Assembly: GCA_016867725.1 (NCBI GenBank)
Contig: VGIX01000022.1
Span: 1 to 32,196, forward strand
Reading direction: 5' to 3'
DNA length: 32,196 bases
Origin: Candidatus Effluviviaceae Genus I sp.
GTDB taxonomy: Bacteria; Joyebacterota; Joyebacteria; Joyebacterales; Joyebacteraceae
Shown here: piece after piece, positions 9,742 through 17,553 of the stretch
Layout of the letters: every line of letters starts with the position of its first letter
Numbering within the stretch: the first letter of the stretch is position 1
The notes under the pieces: model-generated
Database searches by the model: none
What the model was told of the DNA's origin: nothing
The model's input: only the letters and a program-made list of their open reading frames with translations
Position numbers and translations under genes: made by a program

Positions 9742-12417
9742 ATGTACCCGCACGAGAGAGTGAACCGGATCATCGGCTGGTCCCTCGCCGCGCTCGCGCT
9801 CGCCATCTACATGATGACGACCGCTCCGGTCGTGGCGTTCTGGGACAACGGGGAGTTCATCGCCGTCGGCTACACCCTCGGCATCGGGCATCCCCCGGGG
9901 TCCCCGGTGTTCACGCTCATCTCGAGGCTCTTCTCGATCCTCCCGTTCAGCAACGTCGCGCGCGCGACGAACTTCCAGTCCGTGCTCGCCGGCGCGCTGG
10001 CCATCGCCTTCCTCTACTTCTCGATCGCCCGCATGGCCCGCCGCTGGGAGGGGAAGGTCTCGTCGTTCGCGGAGGCCTTGCCGACCTACGTCGCCGGGAT
10101 CACCGCCTGCCTCCTTGCGGCCTTCTCCTACAGCTTCTGGGAGAACTCGCTCGAGTCGGAGGTGTACGCGACGAACATCGTCACGATGACGCTGACGCTC
10201 TGGCTCGTCATGCGGTGGACCGAGATCCGGGACGTTCCCCGGGACCGCAGGATGCTCCACCTCGTCGTCTACCTCCTCGCGCTCGGCGTCGGGACGCACC
10301 TCGGCTGCCTGCTCTGGGCCCCGGCCTACCTCCTGTTCGTCATCCTCTTCGAGAGCAACCTCCTCGGCATCGTCCTCCTCTCCGTGCCGCTCGGCATGGG
10401 GTTCCTGCTGCTCTCGAAGGGCGCGGCGCGGGGAGCCGTGGGGATCTGGATCCTGTGGCTGGCCGTCACGGTGTTCTACGCCGTCCCCGCCCTCTGGCCC
10501 AAGCGTGAGGAGACGAAGAGGAAGGGTCGGGGGCGCAAGGAACATCCCGCCGTGCTGCCGACGCATCTCACGATGGCGCTCCTCGTGGTCCAGGTGATTG
10601 CGTTCTTCACGTCCGCCGCGAGCTACGGCGGCGCCGCCGCGGGCTGGTTCATCCTCGCCGCCGCCGTGTCGGTCGGTTCGATCTACGCGTTCGTCTGGCT
10701 TCTCCGCACGGGGCGCGTGGATCGCCCGGAGATCCCCGCGCGGATGGTCCTGTCCATCGCCGTGCTCGCAGCGCTCGCGCTCTCGGTCCATGCGTACCTG
10801 CTCATCCGGGCGCGCCTGAAGCCCGCCATCAACGAGTCGGACCCGAAGACGTGGAGCCTCGTGCTCGACGTGATGCGCAGGAAGCAGTACGAGCCCATGC
10901 GGTTCTTCCCGCGGAGGACCCCGTTCCCCAACCAGTTCCGGATCCTCTGGGGCTACTACGAGCAGCAGTTCGCCGGCCAGCCCGGAGCGCGGGTCATCTG
11001 GCCGATGACGCTCGCCCTCGCCGTGTGGGGAGCGATCGCGCACGCCCGGCGAGACCGCCGAACGTTCGCGATGATGCTCACGGCCAATCTCATCTCGTCC
11101 CTGGGGCTTCTGCTCTACATGAACATCTCCGATCGCGAGGTCCGGCCGAGGGAGTACTTCTGGGTGCCTTCGTACGTCGGGCTCGCGATGTGGATGGGGA
11201 TCGGCGCGGGGGCGATCGTGCAATGGGCCGGCAAGCTCGGCAGGTCCTACCGCGTGGCGCTCTCGGGCGCGCTCGTCGCGTTCTCGCTGATCCCGCTGAC
11301 CACGCAGCACCGGGTGATGGACCGCAGCGACAACTACGTCGCCCACTACTACGGCTGGAACCTGATCAACTTCCTCGAACCGAACGCGATCCTCATCACG
11401 AACGGCGACAACGACACCTTCCCCCTCTGGTACCTCCAGGAGGTCGAGGGGGTACGCAAGGACGTCGAGGTCGTCAACCTCTCGCTCATCCAGATCAACT
11501 GGTACGTCGAGCAGCTCAAGGACCGCGGCATCCCGATGAGCTTCTCGTACGAGGAGATCGAGGCGATGCGCCCGTACTGGATCCGCGACCCCGAGACGCG
11601 CGAGCCGAAGCTCGTCACGCTTCGCGACATCGTCCTCCACGACATCGTCCGGGAGGTCGGATGGTCCCGCCCGATCTACTTCGCGGTGACCATCGAGGAC
11701 TTCATGGGCTACTACGACAACCTCGAGCTCGAGGGCATGGTCTTCCGCCTCGTGCCGACGACGGGCCGCCACCAGATCAACGTGGAGAGGACGAAGAAGA
11801 ACGCCTTCGAGAACTACCGGTACGACAGCATCGTCGACAAGGACGACGACTGGCGGGTCATCACGGAGGTGTACAAGGCGTCGGACACGCGCCGGCTCAT
11901 CACGAACTACGCCGCCGGCTTCTCGCGGCTGGGGTTCGCCGCCGCGCAGGGACCCGAGCCGCGGTTCGAGGAGGCCATCCGCTACTACGACATCTCCCTC
12001 CGCTTCGCGCCGGACTACAGTCCGGCCCTGAACGGGCTCATCGCGATCTACGCTGTCGGGCTCCGTCAGCCCGAGAAGGCGCTGCCGCTCGTGGACCAGC
12101 TCATCGCGGCACAGCCCGGCGACGACGAGGCGTGGATCCGGTTCGGCGGCGTCCACCTCATGATGGCGGAGCGGCTCGACATGGCGGGGCAGACGGAGCA
12201 GGCCACGCGCCACTACGAGGAGGCGATGCGCGGGTACGAGCGGCTTCTCGGACGGTCGGCCTCAAGGCGCGAGATCTACCCGCCGCTCGTGGCCATCTAC
12301 GAGCGACTGGGTCAGCAGCAGAAGCTGGACGGCGTGCTCGACCTGTGGCAGCGCTACGCCCCGGACGACTTCCAGCAGGCGCTCGAGTACGGCAGGCAGC
12401 AGGCCGCCGGCCAGTAG
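9742..12417 (+). CDS. DUF2723 (GT117-type) multi-spanning glycosyltransferase with C-terminal TPR-like region
   Basis: The 891-residue protein has an N-terminal membrane part of about a dozen spans, beginning with IIGWSLAALALAIYMM, followed by the family block WDNGEFIAVGYTLGIGHPPGSP, with acidic residues Asp35 and Glu38 placed as in GT-C glycosyltransferases. Around residues 545-555 the soluble part has NAILITNGDNDTFPLWYLQ, also typical of DUF2723. The last 170 residues contain helix pairs resembling TPRs (EEAIRYYDISLRFAPDYSPAL and the repeats after it). DUF2723 is common in Bacteroidota and relatives and is placed among polyprenyl-phosphate-sugar-dependent transferases; the acceptor, probably an exported protein or glycan, is unknown. 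It starts 10 bases after cdaA with GAGGAG upstream and closes the plus-strand run. Confidence 0.88.
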   Translation: MYPHERVNRIIGWSLAALALAIYMMTTAPVVAFWDNGEFIAVGYTLGIGHPPGSPVFTLISRLFSILPFSNVARATNFQSVLAGALAIAFLYFSIARMARRWEGKVSSFAEALPTYVAGITACLLAAFSYSFWENSLESEVYATNIVTMTLTLWLVMRWTEIRDVPRDRRMLHLVVYLLALGVGTHLGCLLWAPAYLLFVILFESNLLGIVLLSVPLGMGFLLLSKGAARGAVGIWILWLAVTVFYAVPALWPKREETKRKGRGRKEHPAVLPTHLTMALLVVQVIAFFTSAASYGGAAAGWFILAAAVSVGSIYAFVWLLRTGRVDRPEIPARMVLSIAVLAALALSVHAYLLIRARLKPAINESDPKTWSLVLDVMRRKQYEPMRFFPRRTPFPNQFRILWGYYEQQFAGQPGARVIWPMTLALAVWGAIAHARRDRRTFAMMLTANLISSLGLLLYMNISDREVRPREYFWVPSYVGLAMWMGIGAGAIVQWAGKLGRSYRVALSGALVAFSLIPLTTQHRVMDRSDNYVAHYYGWNLINFLEPNAILITNGDNDTFPLWYLQEVEGVRKDVEVVNLSLIQINWYVEQLKDRGIPMSFSYEEIEAMRPYWIRDPETREPKLVTLRDIVLHDIVREVGWSRPIYFAVTIEDFMGYYDNLELEGMVFRLVPTTGRHQINVERTKKNAFENYRYDSIVDKDDDWRVITEVYKASDTRRLITNYAAGFSRLGFAAAQGPEPRFEEAIRYYDISLRFAPDYSPALNGLIAIYAVGLRQPEKALPLVDQLIAAQPGDDEAWIRFGGVHLMMAERLDMAGQTEQATRHYEEAMRGYERLLGRSASRREIYPPLVAIYERLGQQQKLDGVLDLWQRYAPDDFQQALEYGRQQAAGQ

Positions 12418-12437
12418 AGCGCGAGGGCTGCCTCGGT

Positions 12438-12803
12438 TTACCGCGCCTGGTCGCCGCGCCGGAGCGCCGGAGCGCAGGCGTCACGCCGCTCGCGACAGGC
12501 CGCGCCGCGGTAGACGCCCGTGCCGAGCCCAAGGCTCATGGCGCACTCGGCGAGGCAGGCCGAGAGGGCAGCGAGCCCCGCGCGGCGGCTTGCCGGGCGC
12601 GCGATCGACGACGACGCCCGCCGCTCCGCCCCCCCCGCCGAGCGCACCACGAGAATCCCCGAGGCCGTCCTCGGCTGCGTTGCGCCACGGGGATCTGCGC
12701 GCGATCTCGTCAGGCTGGGATCCACGACGAGGAAGACCAGATCGTCGGCGAGCAGGCCGTTCAGACGCTCGACATCACCCGGCCACGTCCACACCATGTC
12801 CAC
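12438..12803 (-). CDS. Doubtful hypothetical protein, 121 residues
   Basis: The frame starts at GTG 12803 (or ATG 12797) right after an in-frame stop, and no good ribosome binding site precedes it. The first 50 residues have protein-like composition (ERLNGLLADDLVFLVVDPSL) and mostly G/C third codon positions; the rest is Arg/Ala-rich with four cysteines (CLAEC and CRERRDAC). I recognise no family. It could be a small real gene, a remnant of a decayed gene, or chance in G+C-rich DNA. It ends 20 bases beyond the convergent GT117 gene. Confidence 0.2.
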   Translation of the reverse strand: MDMVWTWPGDVERLNGLLADDLVFLVVDPSLTRSRADPRGATQPRTASGILVVRSAGGAERRASSSIARPASRRAGLAALSACLAECAMSLGLGTGVYRGAACRERRDACAPALRRGDQAR

Positions 12804-13077
12804 GCCCCGTCAGAGAGACACCCGCGCACCGTCGTTTGAGCGCCCGTCCAGGGGGTGCCGGAGCGGGCCGCGCCCATCCGACCCCGCATCCCGTCCCACC
12901 ACCGATACCGCCGCACATACCGGTGCCGACCCTGCCCCGCCGCCCCCCGGACCCTTCGAACGCGTGCCCTCCCGAGCAACGCGCGTACCACACCCGGAGA
13001 CGACCCGGCGTCCCGCGAGCACCGTCGCCGTAACAACTTGTGAGCGAATCAGTTGCGCCCCTCACCGGCAGAAACGG

Positions 13078-13111
13078 GAAGGGGCGGGCCGACGATGCGA
13101 CCCGCCCCTTC
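13078..13111. terminator. Strong hairpin, probable transcription terminator
   Basis: GAAGGGGCGGG (13078-13088) pairs perfectly with CCCGCCCCTTC (13101-13111), leaving a 12-base loop. It lies about 80 bases beyond the stop of the minus-strand HAMP-like gene. No clear T-run follows on either strand, so its termination strength is uncertain. Confidence 0.6.
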
Positions 13112-13189
13112 GTCAATCCTGTTGACACTTCGCCGAGGTGCTGAGGCCGCCTGCAGTCGCCGCGGTGGCGGCCTGCTACGAGCGGGGGT

Positions 13190-14173
13190 TCACGCCCTCG
13201 GCGGCCGTCCTCCGTCGAGCCCGAGCCTCCGCCGGTCCGCGTACACCTCAAGCGCGACCCCGATCCGCCGGAGGGACGAAGCAAGCCGCGACGCCGCGCT
13301 CATGCCCGACGCCGCGCTCCGTTCCATCAGTTCGGCCACGCGGATGCCGTCCTGAGCCTCCGCGCCTGCCGACCGCATGTTCTCGGCCGCTCGCTCCGCC
13401 GCCTCCGCATCCATCCGCCGCTGCTCGAGGTGCGGGATCGCCTGTCCGGCGACCTCGACGATCGTCCGTGCCGCGTCGCGCAGGCCGTTCACGCCGCGGG
13501 CCAGCGCCGCCTCGTCAATCGTCGGCCTCGCGACCTCGTCGACCACCTGGTCGGCCAGGAGCTCCACCTCGCGCGACAACCCGGCAAGCGCGCTCAGCCT
13601 CTCTGCGATCTCGTCGGGGCCGCCCCGCGCACCGGTCGGGCGCGCGACCCGCTCCATCAGCTGCCGCGCCTGTTCGGACTTGAGGGCAAGCCGCCCGAGG
13701 ATCGCTCCGTCGGCGGCGGCTCCCTCGCGCAGCTCCTTCAGCGAGACGATGACATCCTGCGAGGTTCGGAGAAGGTCCGGCGCGGCCTGGTCCACCGCGT
13801 CCGCGACGCCCGCGGTCGACGCGAGCCAGGACCGTTCCTCCGTGAACTCCTTGAGCAGAAGAACGAGCTTGTTGATCTCCTCGTTGACCTGCCCGATCTC
13901 GTCGGCGCGAGGGAGCCGCAGCAGGACGTTCGTGTCGCCCTTGCGCGCGACGTAGCACGACCTGGCGAGCTGCCGAAGCGCGCCGGCGACGGCGCTCCCC
14001 CACACCGCAGCGATGACGAGCGTGAGCGCGAGCACGGCGCCGAGGGCGATCATCATCTCGCCCGGATCGGCGCCGTTCGACACCAGTGCCAGGAGCACGA
14101 CGTCCTGGACCACGACGCCGACGACCGCCGCGAGGACGATCTTGATCGCGATCCCCGGTCCGGAGCGGTCCAT
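13190..14173 (-). CDS. Two-span membrane protein with HAMP-like segment and long helical cytoplasmic region
   Basis: The protein (327 residues) has two membrane spans, about 8-31 and 39-63, separated by a very short loop, so it has almost no external sensor domain. A HAMP-like stretch follows at about 60-112, with the Gly-Asp pair (79-80) and DEIGQVNEEINKLV. The remaining 210 residues are predicted helical and coiled-coil, rich in Ala, Glu, Arg and Leu. They recall methyl-accepting chemotaxis proteins, but the conserved MCP hairpin tip motif is not visible. No kinase, cyclase or phosphatase motif is present either. ATG 14173 is chosen with AGGAGG 4 bases upstream; the adjacent GTG 14176 lies too close to that site. 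It stands alone with no chemotaxis genes nearby. Signalling or envelope scaffold roles are both possible. Confidence 0.75.
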   Translation of the reverse strand: MDRSGPGIAIKIVLAAVVGVVVQDVVLLALVSNGADPGEMMIALGAVLALTLVIAAVWGSAVAGALRQLARSCYVARKGDTNVLLRLPRADEIGQVNEEINKLVLLLKEFTEERSWLASTAGVADAVDQAAPDLLRTSQDVIVSLKELREGAAADGAILGRLALKSEQARQLMERVARPTGARGGPDEIAERLSALAGLSREVELLADQVVDEVARPTIDEAALARGVNGLRDAARTIVEVAGQAIPHLEQRRMDAEAAERAAENMRSAGAEAQDGIRVAELMERSAASGMSAASRLASSLRRIGVALEVYADRRRLGLDGGRPPRA

Positions 14174-14282
14174 CACGCCTCCTGACACGACTCGAGTCCC
14201 ATGACACGCCGCGCGGACTGTGCTTGTGGACGCGCACAGCCCTCGGCGCCTCCCGGTCGTGCAAGGAGCATGCCAGGGGGAA

Positions 14283-14298
14283 GCCGCTTGCCTGCGGC
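14283..14298 (-). terminator. Weak hairpin after the nitrilase gene
   Basis: GCCGC (14283-14287) and GCGGC (14294-14298) form a 5-bp stem with a 6-base loop just past the nitrilase stop. On the minus strand it is followed by TTCCCCC rather than a T-run. A possible weak terminator. Confidence 0.3.
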
Positions 14299-15087
14299 CT
14301 ATCTCAGGCGGTAGAGGTCGGTTCGCCTGTCGTCGAGGACGTGATTCGACGCCGTGATCATCTTGTCCCGCGCGGCGGCCGGGTCGACGTCCGCGGTGAC
14401 GATCTCAGCCCGGTCAACGCTGCCCCGCGCCAGGACCGCGCCTCGCGGCGAGACGATCTCGCTCATCCCCGTGAAGGTCAGGGCCGTTCCGGCCCTCGCT
14501 TCCGTCCCGATCCTGTTGGCCGTGACGGAGAACACGCGGTTCTCGATGCACCTCGTGATCATGGCGTCCTGGCAGAAGGGCAGCACGAGGTTGGCCGGAT
14601 GGCACAACACGTCGGCACCCAGGAGCGCGAGCGTTCTCGCCGTCTCCGGGAAGATCCAGTCGAAGCAGACCATGAGGCCGTATCGCACGCCGGCCACTTC
14701 GACGACCTCCGGCGGCCTGTCGCCCGGCGCGAACAGGGCCTTCTCCCTGTCGAAGAGGTGGATCTTCCTGTAGATCGCCCGCGTCCCGTCTGGTCCGGCA
14801 AGGAGCGCCGAGTTGAACACGGCGCGCCCGGCCCGCTCCGCGAAGCCCACGACGAAGGTCGCGCGCCTGGCGGCCGCCGCCTCCGCGATCTCGTCCAGCT
14901 CCCGGGCGTCCGCCGCCTGGGACAGCTCGAGAACCTCGCTCGGCGTGGCGAACACGTACCCGGAGAGAGCGAGCTCCGGGAACACGAGGAGATCCGCCTC
15001 CACGTGCGCGGCCATGGCGAGCATGCCGTCGAGGTTCGGCCTGACCTCGCCGAACGCCGGAGCGAACTGAACTGCCGCGGCCCTCAT
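14299..15087 (-). CDS. Carbon-nitrogen hydrolase (nitrilase superfamily amidase)
   Basis: A 262-residue member of the nitrilase fold with an intact Glu-Lys-Cys triad: Glu38 in LVFPELALSG, Lys108 in YRKIHLFD and Cys141 in MVCFDWIFPE. Such enzymes hydrolyse amides, N-carbamoyl compounds or deaminated glutathione; the block CFDWIFPE is typical of the amidase and carbamoylase branches rather than true nitrilases. The substrate cannot be fixed from sequence. ATG 15087 is preceded by GGAGG at 7 bases; the frame is open further upstream but that stretch has no family character. It is divergent from the sigma-54-linked gene at 15368, with about 280 bases between them. No signal peptide, so it is cytosolic. 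Confidence 0.9.
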   Translation of the reverse strand: MRAAAVQFAPAFGEVRPNLDGMLAMAAHVEADLLVFPELALSGYVFATPSEVLELSQAADARELDEIAEAAAARRATFVVGFAERAGRAVFNSALLAGPDGTRAIYRKIHLFDREKALFAPGDRPPEVVEVAGVRYGLMVCFDWIFPETARTLALLGADVLCHPANLVLPFCQDAMITRCIENRVFSVTANRIGTEARAGTALTFTGMSEIVSPRGAVLARGSVDRAEIVTADVDPAAARDKMITASNHVLDDRRTDLYRLR

Positions 15088-15304
15088 AGCCGGTCCTCCC
15101 CACACTCTTCCGTGTCTGCGCAGTCTTCGCACGATAGCAGGAAGTAACGCCTGCGCGCGCGCCCCAGCTCCGCGCCCCCTCCCCACTCACCATGCCCTCG
15201 CGGCCAGCTTCTTGCAGAACCTCCGTGCCAGAGCAAGCGCGTGCCGCAGGTGGCGACTGCTCCCCACCAGAGGACTGAGGGAGCGCTCACCGCCACAGTT
15301 CGCA

Positions 15305-15320
15305 TGGTACAGAACTTGCT
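15305..15320 (+). promoter_or_regulatory. Candidate sigma-54 (RpoN) promoter
   Basis: TGGTACAGAACTTGCT matches the -24/-12 consensus TGGCACN5TTGCW at all but one base. The GG and GC pairs are separated by exactly 10 bases. The implied start site, near 15331, lies about 37 bases before the ATG at 15368. A short inverted repeat GGTGG/CCACC (15249-15268) upstream could be part of an activator site, but this is weak. In a G+C-rich region such a match is unlikely by chance. Confidence 0.6.
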
Positions 15321-15367
15321 TTAGGGGCCGCAAGCGCAGAGGCGGGCACAGCGGAGACGGGGGCGTC

Positions 15368-16183
15368 ATGACAGACCATTCCCGCCACAGCAACATGAGA
15401 AGGACCGTCACACGGGCCTCGCTCCGCCGCAAGCCGCGGAGGAAGCTCGAGGTCGGCGGCGACGTCCAGACGTCGTACTTCTTCATGTTGAACTGCCTCC
15501 TGCACTCGCGCGTCCACACGGGCCTCGAGTCGAACTCCCGCGTTCACGACGAGGACGTCAACGTCTACCTCGCGCACCTCCTCAACGCGCACATCGACTC
15601 CCAGTACATCGAGAGGGTCGGCCGCTATGTCGCCGCCGACGATGCGAGCCTCCATCGCATGATCGAGAGCAGCCCCGATCTGCGCGGCCGGTACATGGTC
15701 TATCGCTCCACCGCCGACTTCCTCCTCATGTCCGTCGCCGTCTTCGACCTGTTCGAGCGGCGCCGGTACAACCGCTGCTCCGCGTTCCACACGCCGAAGG
15801 AGGCGTACATCGGGCGGGCGGCTGCGTACTACGCCGTGGCCTCGTCGCTGGCGGCGAAGCTCGAGGGCGGAGCCTGCGCGGTCGCGGCGACGCTCCGGAA
15901 GCTCTCGGACGGGATCGACGGCTACGTGAGGATCCTCTCCTACATGCGGGGGCAGTACCTCGGGTTCATCCACAGGTACTCGTCCGGCGAGCTCTTCCAC
16001 CTCGACCGCACGATCGAGGAGATCCGCCGGGACGAGGCGCTGGAGAGCCTCCGCGACGAGTTCCTCGACACCTATCACACCTGGCTCAAGACGCGGCAGC
16101 CGGAGATCGCTGCGCGCCTCAGGGAGCAGGCGGACCGCCTCAGGGAGATCGACCCGGCGTTCGAGTTCACGCCGCCGGCGTAG
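15368..16183 (+). CDS. Unrecognised soluble helical protein under a sigma-54-type promoter
   Basis: I do not recognise a family. The product has 271 residues with no signal peptide or membrane span. The first 35 residues are basic and probably disordered (MRRTVTRASLRRKPRRK). Then come mainly helical segments rich in Tyr, Leu, Arg and His, including the block around TSYFFMLNCLLHSRVHTG, VYLAHLLNAHIDSQYIERVG and LSYMRGQYLGFIHRYSSGELFH. The C-terminus is a charged helix ending EFTPPA. ATG 15368 is preceded by GGGGG; ATG 15395 has no binding site. Codon use matches neighbours, and the frame is clean up to the terminator at 16213, so it is a real gene. It is transcribed alone. The promoter suggests conditional expression, for example under nitrogen, stress or motility control. 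Confidence 0.8.
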   Translation: MTDHSRHSNMRRTVTRASLRRKPRRKLEVGGDVQTSYFFMLNCLLHSRVHTGLESNSRVHDEDVNVYLAHLLNAHIDSQYIERVGRYVAADDASLHRMIESSPDLRGRYMVYRSTADFLLMSVAVFDLFERRRYNRCSAFHTPKEAYIGRAAAYYAVASSLAAKLEGGACAVAATLRKLSDGIDGYVRILSYMRGQYLGFIHRYSSGELFHLDRTIEEIRRDEALESLRDEFLDTYHTWLKTRQPEIAARLREQADRLREIDPAFEFTPPA

Positions 16184-16212
16184 GCGACCGCGTCCGCCCG
16201 GCCACCGAGAAG

Positions 16213-16244
16213 CGAGGGCCCTCCAGGAACCTGGAGGGCCCTCG
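16213..16244. terminator. Perfect bidirectional terminator hairpin
   Basis: CGAGGGCCCTCCAGG (16213-16227) and CCTGGAGGGCCCTCG (16230-16244) are perfect 15-base inverted copies separated by AA. The hairpin lies between the convergent ends of the unknown gene (16183) and the LysM lipoprotein gene (16318) and probably terminates both transcripts. Confidence 0.85.
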
Positions 16245-16317
16245 TGCTTCACGCGTCGTTCCGCCCGGTCGATGCCACGCCACCGGCCCCACACGGCGCC
16301 GGCGCGCCGTGGGAGGG

Positions 16318-16944
16318 TCACCGCGGGACGACCAGTTTCTGCCCGACCCGGATCAGGTTCGGATCGGAGATGCTGTTCGCAGACATGAGCGCGGACACGG
16401 TCACGCCGTACTTCGCCGCGATGCCGGCCAGCGTCTCCCCGCGCGAGACCGTGTGCGAGCTGCCGTCTGAGGTCGCAGCCTTGACCGCATCGAGTTCGGC
16501 GGTCAGCCGCTTGTTCTCCTTGGTCACCTCGTCGAGCACGATCTCGAGCCTTCGCAGGACGTCGTCGCGATCGCTCTTCCGGGCTGCGTCGGTGGAGCGT
16601 ATCTTGCCCTCGAGCTCGATGCCGAGCTGCTGCTGGCCGCTCCTGACCGCCTCCAGTCCTCGGGCGAGCTGCGCGTCGATCCCGGCGACCTGCGAGGACA
16701 AATTCCCGATCCTATGCTCCAGCGCAGCGACGCTCTCCTCGACACCGCCGATCCGGCCCTCGAGCTGGAGCACCTTCTCGGACAGCCCGGCCTGGCGCGT
16801 CGAGAACTCCTCCTGCGCGTCCCAGATGTCCTTCTTCACGGCGATCCCGCCCGTGCCGCACCCCGACAGCAGAACAGCCGTCGCCACGAGCGCTGCCGCG
16901 GACAGGGATCCTGCCTTCCCCATCTTGAAGCCCGTGAGATCCAT
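16318..16944 (-). CDS. Coiled-coil lipoprotein with C-terminal LysM domain, last gene of the Tol-Pal operon
   Basis: The 208-residue product has a lipoprotein signal with lipobox LLSGC, a long Glu/Gln/Leu-rich helix predicted to form a coiled coil (about residues 45-150), and a single LysM domain at the C-terminus (HTVSRGETLAGIAAKYGVTV to the end). LysM binds peptidoglycan, so the protein would tether the outer membrane or periplasmic partners to the wall. In proteobacteria this slot holds CpoB/YbgF, a periplasmic protein with coiled coil plus TPRs that links Tol to septal wall synthesis. Here the TPRs are replaced by LysM and a lipid anchor is added. ATG 16944 has GAGG upstream; it starts 32 bases after pal. 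A CpoB-like role is inferred from position and coiled coil only. Confidence 0.87.
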   Translation of the reverse strand: MDLTGFKMGKAGSLSAAALVATAVLLSGCGTGGIAVKKDIWDAQEEFSTRQAGLSEKVLQLEGRIGGVEESVAALEHRIGNLSSQVAGIDAQLARGLEAVRSGQQQLGIELEGKIRSTDAARKSDRDDVLRRLEIVLDEVTKENKRLTAELDAVKAATSDGSSHTVSRGETLAGIAAKYGVTVSALMSANSISDPNLIRVGQKLVVPR

Positions 16945-16976
16945 GCGTCGTCCTCGTCCGTCCGAAGGGACCGCTG

Positions 16977-17495
16977 CTACTGCGAGACGGAGAACTGGGC
17001 GCGCCTGTTCCTCGCCCACGCATCTTCGTTGCTCGCCCTGTCGAGTGGCCGCTCCTCGCCGTAGCTGATGGTGACCAGCCTGTCCGAGGAGACGCCGAGC
17101 CCCACGAGGTAGCGCCGAGCAGCGAGCGCGCGCTGCTCGCCGAGCGCCATGTTGTACTCGTTCGTGCCGCGCTCGTCGCAGTGACCCTCGATGAGCACCC
17201 TGATGCTCTCGTTCTCCTTGAGCCACCGTGCGATGCGCTGGAGGATCGGCTCGTCCTCGGAGCGGATCCGGTACTTGTCGAACTCGAAGTGGATGTTCTC
17301 GAACACCCCCGCGCCGGGCTCGACGTAGATGGTCTCGTCGCGGTCCGTCAGCGGCAGGTCGTCCCCCCGCAGGGCCTGTGTGTCCATGGGCTGCGCCACA
17401 GGCTCAGCCACACGCTTCTTGCCGCAGCCGCTGAGCGCGACGGCGGCCGCGATCACGAGAACCAGAACGAGGAACTGACGGCTGTCTCTCCGCAT
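16977..17495 (-). CDS. pal: Peptidoglycan-associated lipoprotein Pal
   Basis: Outer-membrane lipoprotein that binds diaminopimelate-containing peptidoglycan and TolB during constriction. The signal peptide ends in the lipobox ALSGC. A linker is followed by the OmpA-like domain with IHFEFDKYRI, and the block GHCDERGTNEYNMALGEQRA, which contains the peptidoglycan-binding Asp and Arg positions. Length, 172 residues, is normal. ATG 17495 has GGAGG 6 bases upstream. It follows tolB after 58 bases and precedes the LysM lipoprotein. Confidence 0.95.
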   Translation of the reverse strand: MRRDSRQFLVLVLVIAAAVALSGCGKKRVAEPVAQPMDTQALRGDDLPLTDRDETIYVEPGAGVFENIHFEFDKYRIRSEDEPILQRIARWLKENESIRVLIEGHCDERGTNEYNMALGEQRALAARRYLVGLGVSSDRLVTISYGEERPLDRASNEDAWARNRRAQFSVSQ

Positions 17496-17553
17496 CTCCT
17501 GCCTCCGTTGGCTGACGTTGTGTGTCTGCTGCGCTCCTCTCCGATCAGGGGGG

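Larger units (their letters stand above)
12418..13189. other. Long intergenic stretch without a convincing gene
   Basis: This 772-base gap lies between two convergent genes. It is strongly C-rich on the plus strand, especially 12810-13020, and several overlapping frames are open simply for that reason. One doubtful minus-strand reading frame (12438-12803) and a strong hairpin (13078-13111) are the only structures I can point to. A short inverted repeat CAACT/AGTTG sits at 13034-13055. No tRNA-like fold or known RNA family was recognised. It may hold decayed coding sequence. Confidence 0.6.

Noticed and set aside
9463-12213. Minus-strand open frame of 916 codons opposite cdaA and GT117
   Set aside because: Low-complexity charged composition and no ribosome binding site; the opposite strand encodes recognisable membrane proteins.
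12775-13284. Minus-strand frame of 169 codons
   Set aside because: It crosses the strong hairpin and the end of the HAMP-like gene in another frame and is Gly/Arg-rich.
15187-15519. Minus-strand frame of 110 codons across the sigma-54 promoter region
   Set aside because: No ribosome binding site or family resemblance; it overlaps the start of a well-supported plus-strand gene.
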